Below, in pieces: positions 56,953 to 62,711 of a DNA stretch of 62,711 nt. The notes beneath the pieces were generated by a model, which was given only the letters and a program-made list of their open reading frames with translations, did not search any database and was not told where the DNA came from. Location: positions 1-62,711 of the forward strand of contig JADJIH010000025.1 of the NCBI GenBank assembly GCA_016707115.1, written 5' to 3'. The stretch is from Ignavibacteriales bacterium. GTDB lineage: Bacteria > Bacteroidota > Ignavibacteria > Ignavibacteriales > Ignavibacteriaceae. Both the position numbers and the translations under genes were made by a program. Each line of letters opens with the position of its first letter. The first letter of the stretch is position 1.

Positions 56953-59900
56953 ATGAAAAACCCAGTAATTGCATTTTTGCTCCAATATTTATTGCTCTGT
57001 CGGGTTTTTTTTAATCGCCACAGGGTTTTTTGCCTGTTGATGAAACAAACATCCCCTAGAAATAGTTACAAGCAAACAATTCCTAGTTCTTTAGATTTAT
57101 TCGCAACACTTTAAAAGATTTGAAAGCTTACTATTAAGCTCTACAAATGTTTCTGGAATTTCTGATTCGTGAATATACTTAATAATAATTTGGAAAAAAC
57201 TTATTTAAGGGCGTTGCTAGAAAAAAGAAAAGGTGAAAGATAAGAAAATCATTTAACCTTTTGTTTCCAATTCTTAAAGACTTTCCACAGTACTATTCAT
57301 TTTATGATAGAGTTGATTTTTCAGCAAAAGCTGAGATAATATCAACAGAATAGGAAAGTTTGTTAAATCAGATGGGAACACAAAATAAATATTTTGATTA
57401 TTTGTTGGCATTATATTTCCTATCACACAAATGAATTATTCAAAATCAATCGATATTCACCAAAAATCAAAATGATTTTAATGAGCTGTATTACTTTTCA
57501 TATTCTTATCGAAGAATCGGAGATTATGAAAATGCTTTTATCATCAATAAATAAAGCGGGGGAAGTGTTGAGTGCAAACAGAAAGCAATCTGGCAAGCAG
57601 GGTTCTCATTCAAAAACCCAAGCCTCTATTATCTTTCTGGAAAATATGATCCTTAGCCGAAAAGTTTTACAAGTCGGGAATGGAATCTGCAAAGTTATCC
57701 GGCAATAAAGGAGGGGCTTCGAAACATTAATATGACTTTTAACAATACTACTTGATGATCAAAGCAGAGTGTTGAAGAGGCTAAAATTAAATTAGAATCC
57801 GCACTGCTGGTATCAAAAGCAATTGAAGATAAAGAGGCTTGAAGCAACTGCTTTATCTGAGCTTGCTGTATCATACTTATACTTATTTTAGGAAATATTG
57901 TTGAAGCTAAAAGAATAATTATGAAAAAGTTTTGAGATATTTGCCATATTGAGTCACAAAGAAAGATTATCAAACCTTGTTTCAAACATTGCTCTTCACA
58001 ACTTCTCTTTCAAACAACAAATTATTCATCTGCAATTGAGTACTATAACAAAGGGATTGAATTACGCTGGGGATAATGCTGTATCTAAGCGTGCTAAACC
58101 GCTATGGGCTTGGTGACGTCCTTGCTAATTTACCAACTACTCTAAATCCTTAGAATACTATCAAACCGCAAAAGAACTGGCTAATAAAATTTAAAAGATA
58201 TTGCAACAGAAACCACTGTTCACAGTGTAAGCATTGGAACTCTTTGACTATAACGTCAACAAACTACGACCAAAAGCTTTGCGGATATTTTGAATTACAA
58301 TAAGCAATATTGGCCTAAATAGTGATCCATATGTGGCAGAAGATATTTGTTTTCCCTAAGAGAATAAGTTATTATTCCAAAATTGACAGGTTTGGAACTC
58401 AAGTAATGGTGCTTTGCTAAAAGAGAATAATTTGTCCAGAATCCGTAGTAGTGTTTATTATAAAACTATAATTTCAACAGAACTTGGACACAATTACTAT
58501 TTGCAAAAAGATTTTCCAAAGCCAAAAAAGCATCTTAGAGTAGATCTGTGCAATTGTCTAGGAGCAAATGGATTTAATCAGTTACTTGGCGTACAAAACC
58601 TATGTTTAGGCAAAATTGGGCTTGCCTTTAAAAATGTTGGTAATGCGATAACGTATTTGATGCTGCTCTATCATTATGTAAAAAAAAGGAACTGGACTTT
58701 ACAATAATATTTTTTGAATCCAGAATATCTTCTGGCCAAATCTTACTTAAAGCAAAATAAATTTAATGAAGCAGAAAATCACATTACCTCAGTACAATTG
58801 CACTTACTGAGAATAATTTCGGAATCGATGAAATTAATGGTAAGAAATTCAAATCTAGCATACTTTTGGTTTGAATGATTGTTATTCCGAACTTACTGAA
58901 ATTTACATTGAACAAGCAAATGAAGAAGCTTTTTACTGTAACGAAGAAATCCACATTCACACGAAATACTGCACAAAATTTATCAGGTTGAAAATTCACT
59001 CACTCAAGAATTTCCAAGTGAGATGTTAAGCGATATTGATTTGAAATGGATGATTGAGTCCGGATTATTTTCGGGCAGCAAACTTGTTGAGCAAGGAGCT
59101 TTGATAGGCTAGGGATAAGAAATTAAAAACACAAAACTATTCCAAACACACAGCCTTCAATTTCTAGTTTATCTAACTTGCTCCACCAATAAAATCTCAT
59201 GTGACATGAAATCTTGTCCACCTTGTTTTTGGAGAAGAACATCTTTTATTTCGTTAAATTAAGTAAAAAAAATATTCTATGAAAAAAGTCACTCTAACTA
59301 AACTTAATCGCGTCTTAGAATTATTCAAGAAAATCCCAACGTTTATGCCTCGGATTATCTAAACGGTAATCTTTTATTTCTAAATCAAGGACTTATTTTC
59401 CATTCTTCCCAAAAGCGGCTTATAGTTTTACTCCAAAAGTACTTCTAATACAATTATTGTCAATGTCCCTGATGAAGATAATTCGGTTTCCCTATCTACC
59501 ATAAATTCGTTCCTGGTACCATTTGAGGTTTTAATAACCGAGTTTAAGGGAAGATGATAGTCCCTTTTACAACTGAAGTTAACAAAAAATATTTAATTGC
59601 AGTAAGCATCGCCGTTTTTCAACTTATTATTACCACGTCTACTTCAATTTATATCTTGCGAAGAAAGGCTAAACAATTAAATGAGGATAAGGTTTACTTG
59701 GCAGAGGAGATCCACAAATAAGTGATAAAGATTTATAACTTGATTATAGAGGCGATTTACTTGAGGATGATTCTTTCCAATGAGAAATATTATTTTTATT
59801 TCATTAAAATTATTCTAAGGAGGAAATACAAAATGTAAACTCTCTCTTTTCTAATGAATTAACCTTGCTTTCTAATGATGCAACAGAACAAGAATTTAAA

Positions 59901-60441
59901 GAAAATGCTTCACAAAGCAGTATTATTCATTTATCAACGCATTTGTTCCTTCGTAAGAAATCAACCTTAATAATTTTTTCGCTAAATGAAAATAAAGAAG
60001 ATGGATATCTTGAAGACATTAAGAAATTTTTAGCTAAAACTAAAAATTCAGTTTTGTTGGTTTTAAGTTTCTGTAGATCTGGATTCTGAATTGGAAATTG
60101 ATGAGGCTGAGGGTGTAATTGGAATGCGAAAGCGTTTTTGAAGCTGGGCAAAAAGTGTAGTAAATCATCTTTGTGGGATGTGAATGATAAATGCACTTCT
60201 TTATTTGTGCAGAGTTTTTACAAATACATCAGTGAAGGTTTGATAAATCAGAGAAGCACTTAGAAAAACTAAAATATTTTTCAAACAGGGTATTCTTAAA
60301 ATCCATATTATTGGTAGCATTGTACTTTCAGGTAATTTTGTTTCTAAAATTCAAAATGTCAAACAGCATCATCAAACTATCTTTTATTTATTCTCCTCTA
60401 CGGGTTTTTGCTTCTATTTTTGCCATATATTTTTGCACTGA
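56953..60441 (+). CDS. TPR-CHAT protein (caspase-like), heavily frameshifted
   Basis: ATG 56953 gives a hydrophobic leader (MKNPVIAFLLQYLLL). From 57100 to about 59100 repeated TPR pairs can be followed in changing frames, such as LANLSNYSKSLEYYQTAKELANKIKDIATE and ELGHNYYLQKDFPKAKKHLR, then KQNKFNEAENHYLSTIALTENNFG. The CHAT domain starts near 59280 (ENPNVYASDYLNGNLLFLNQGLI), with VPFEVLITEFKG near 59515, NDATEQEFKENASQSSIIHLSTHLFLRKKS (the predicted His in HLSTH) near 59930, VLLVLSFCRSGF (the predicted Cys region) near 60060, and EAEGVIGMRKRF, SLWDVNDKCTSLFVQSFYKYISEGL and EALRKTKIFFKQG at the end. CHAT proteins are caspase-like proteases. The 3' limit is approximate, with many indels. Confidence 0.65.
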
Positions 60442-60543
60442 AAATCTTCCTTACGTTAACTTTGTCTCATTACATTTGTTTTTTATTTTTATCTCACTTT
60501 ATTTATTATTCGTTTATCAATTAATATTAATAAGGAATTTACA

Positions 60544-61055
60544 ATGCCCATTGGAGCCAATAAGGTTATTTACGATGAATTTTTTACATTAACCGATGAA
60601 ACTGAAACGTTTTGGGTCCCACAGATGCCAAAGCGGACCTTTCTCGTATATCTTTCCGGAACTGGAATGGTTTAGCTAAGCCCTTCCCAGAAGAAGCTGT
60701 AAGTGTAATATTAAAGGAACAAAGAAAACAGTTAAAAGCTTGAACAAAGATGGTTGGGCTTGAAGATATAGTAGTGATGCTCTTAAGCTATTGGGAAAGA
60801 AGAATTTTCCGCAAAGTTTTATTTTGAAGCTGTATGGAAATATGGCAAGTAATCCTGATGGAGTTCAGATTACTACCATTTGTAATTACAAATGTAAGAA
60901 GACAGAAGCTGATTACTATTGGAAAGTTTTAATCATCCACCCTATGGTCAAGCCTACGCTTTTTGATTTTAGAACTTCCATGATGTTAGAGATCCTTTAC
61001 TGAAGAATTAGCCCACGGTTATGTTCACGGAGCTAGCGGACATCACCATCACTAA
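60544..61055 (+). CDS. Small unknown protein with SGHHHH tail, frameshifted
   Basis: ATG 60544 follows AAGGAAT. The sequence, in changing frames, reads MPIGANKVIYDEFFTLTDETETF, DAKADLSRISFRNWNGLAKPFPEEAVSVILKEQRKQLKA, SDALKLLGKKNFPQSF, and ends FTEELAHGYVHGASGHHHH with a stop at 61055. About 165 residues. The histidine-rich tail could bind metal. There is no signal peptide. It is the last gene before a terminator and follows the CHAT gene on the same strand, so it may be its partner or substrate. Family not recognised; the reconstruction is tentative. Confidence 0.45.
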
Positions 61056-61085
61056 TTTAGAATGAAAGATTTACAATTTAAATTA

Positions 61086-61117
61086 AGAGGGTTGATTTTT
61101 TCAATCCTCTTTTTTTA
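61086..61117 (+). terminator. Terminator of the sigma/CHAT cassette
   Basis: AGAGGGTTGA, loop TTTTT, TCAATCCTCT, then TTTTTTAT. It separates the plus-strand cassette from the convergent M1 peptidase gene. Confidence 0.75.
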
Positions 61118-61157
61118 TCCTACTAAACTGAAGTCGAAGTATGGCTTTAATCTTTTA

Positions 61158-62711
61158 CTATTGATTTGGCCTTACTCCATCTGCATCAGGTATATTTTTA
61201 TTTATCAACTAAGGATTTAACGTTTGATTTACATCAATATTTAATAAATTCTTTATCGCCTTTCCCCGATTGATGTTGGTACTGATCAGTTTTGTTTTGT
61301 ATACCATCCTCAAGTGTTAGTGTTAAATCAATCAGAACCAGAGGAATTGCAACATTCCTCAATCAATATTTTAATTTTATCATTTTTTCAATCTTCAAAT
61401 CTTTAATTGCTAAATCGAGAATAAGAGATTCAAAAACCATGGATTCCAGAACCAGTTTAAATCTTGCTTAGTAACATCTTCAAATGTGGCAAACATATCC
61501 TAATTGTTGGATATTTCCGTTCCATCGTGAAATAAATTCCTTTAAAACATTCTTTTTAAATAAGCGTTCATCCCCCAAAGCAGACCAAGCATTTTCGAAA
61601 GCAAGCGCAGGTTTTGTAGTAACTCATCATACTTAAATGAGGATCTCGTGAAAGAACTGATGGGAGTATAAAGAGGAATATCCATTTCATTTCCCGCCCA
61701 TTTAGAAAATCCAGTAGCAGCACGAGTTCTGTGATCATATTCTGACAACTCGATTTGCAAATCCAAAGGAAGAAAATAAGTATCACCTTCATCCATCCAC
61801 ATAACGACTTTTTCATTTGTTCCCTACATAAAATGGGAAATACATATACCTGGCAATCTCGAGTGGTTACATAAACATCATTTATTTTGTTAGAAAATTG
61901 TCCATCGTTTACAATCATGGGAAATTCCGTTCCGCCATCGCCATTAAAACTGTTATTTGCGGATAAGGATAAAAAACCTTCGGTCTTTGCTTTGAGAAAA
62001 AAATTCTACTGTTCTTTTGCCATTGTTGCTGCCCTGAAGTAAAAATTCAGATGGGATTATAAGCAGAAAGCGGGAAATTCTTTCCGCTTTCAAGTTCGAT
62101 GATTATTCCATCCCATAAATAAAAATCGCTCATACCAAAAGCAAAATCAGAAATATTTTTAGCAGAATATTCCCACGAGGGTTGGCAAATCCATTCTGAT
62201 GTTTATAAGCTTTTCCACTGTCTTGCTTTGTAACAATGTTAATTAAATTATCTGATACAAGGTTGCTATATCTTTTAAAATAAACATCATTTCTGAACCT
62301 CTCAGTGGGTTCTGGCATTCACCTTGCCCAAATGCAAAACCTTTGGAACTTTTGTTTCAACATTCATATCAGAGTAATCAAAATTCAAACTCATCGCTCC
62401 GACATTATAACTTATCATATCAGTACGAATATAAATACATAAACTGCAACTTTAGGATACAGTAACCAACAAAAAGTTGATTCTTAAGCGAAACCAGATT
62501 CTGATATCGGTTCCTTTGGAATTATAAAACTCAGTCAACATCAACTGTCGTTTTTGATTTTGGCGGAAGAGAAGAGAGGAAATAGCTTTAGCTGTAAGGT
62601 TGGTTCCTTGATAAGAAATTAATTTATCATCAACGTTTAAACGCAGCATTACCATCAACCGGCGGTTGCTAATCTCTTCCTCCCTCTGTTACAGTTTCTG
62701 GATTTAGTTCT
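61158..62711 (-). CDS. M1-family metallopeptidase, partial and frameshifted
   Basis: Pieces on the minus strand fit an aminopeptidase-N-like M1 enzyme from Bacteroidota: FNGDGGTEFPMIVNDGQFSN (the GMEFP-type substrate loop), DVYVTTRD then EIA near 61850, a damaged HExxH zinc helix, MWMDEGDTYFLPLDLQIEL (WxxEG-type region), AGNEMDIPLYTPISSFTRSS, and EDVTKQDLNWFWNPWF (the M1 C-terminal domain). The stop at 61158 gives the end IPDADGVRPNQ. The 5' part runs off the window. Many indels. It is convergent with the CHAT cassette. Confidence 0.7.

Noticed and set aside
61011..61055. Vector-derived His-tag at the end of the small protein
   Set aside because: Only four histidines, natural AT-rich flanks, a genuine terminator and an M1 gene follow; there are no vector sequences.
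55355..61117. Type III-E CRISPR (gRAMP/Craspase) locus
   Set aside because: There is no CRISPR array, gRAMP effector or Csx30/31 match in the window; only the TPR-CHAT plus sigma-factor analogy holds.

Overview
The window is AT-rich bacterial chromosome, most likely from the Ignavibacteria (Bacteroidota/Chlorobi group). The main reason is at least six secreted proteins ending in a type IX secretion (T9SS) type A sorting domain with the NYPNPFNP signature. This is an inference from protein style, not a database match. No CRISPR array, transposase, integrase or phage gene was seen, and there is one tRNA.

Layout. 1-3.2 kb: decayed or mis-sequenced genes, namely a lipoprotein, an unknown protein, a TrmB-type regulator and a Tag DNA glycosylase. 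3.3-10.9 kb: three consecutive T9SS cargo genes, two of them paralogues built from a choice-of-anchor-J-like domain plus DUF4397 modules, each closed by the same GGCACGA/TCGTGCC hairpin. 11-15.2 kb: YfiT/DinB-like hydrolase, MFS transporter and GNAT acetyltransferase in a row, then a HEAT/FIMAH-like protein and an RsbRD-N-like protein. 15.3-29.4 kb: intact genes, including a CotH/lamin-tail T9SS protein, ferrochelatase, CorA, a FAD oxidoreductase overlapping a tiny zinc-ribbon gene, a dCMP-deaminase-like protein, DUF493, a flotillin-like protein and an NlpE/META lipoprotein. 29.6-32.6 kb (minus): thioredoxin, DUF302, DUF6132, rhodanese and a POT transporter. 32.9-36.3 kb: two more secreted proteins.

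36.6-44.2 kb is the clearest functional unit: rnfCDGEA, then a Tat-signal protein with a NusG-II-like tail, apbE, a palindromic element, rnfB and an rseC-like gene. This encodes a membrane Rnf ion-translocating ferredoxin:NAD oxidoreductase. ApbE would attach FMN to RnfG and RnfD, and the Tat/NusG-II protein may be an accessory.

44.2-51.4 kb: DMT and SemiSWEET transporters, unknown proteins, a STAS protein, a 39-aa membrane peptide, tRNA-Lys(CTT), a PHB-depolymerase-like esterase and serine dehydratase. 51.5-55.3 kb: two T9SS proteins on the minus strand. 55.4-61.1 kb: a plus-strand cassette of sigma-70/ECF factor, predicted anti-sigma/TPR membrane protein, TPR-CHAT protease-like protein and a small protein ending in SGHHHH. 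This is the most interesting system here. 61.2 kb to the right edge: M1 metallopeptidase, minus strand, cut by the window end.

Quality warning. Many genes at 1-15 kb and 45.7-62.7 kb are split by single-base indels, often in A or T runs, while 15.3-45.4 kb is almost clean (one exception at 22.5 kb). Consensus errors near the ends of a low-coverage contig explain this better than true decay, so frameshifted genes are given as whole-gene spans with approximate limits.
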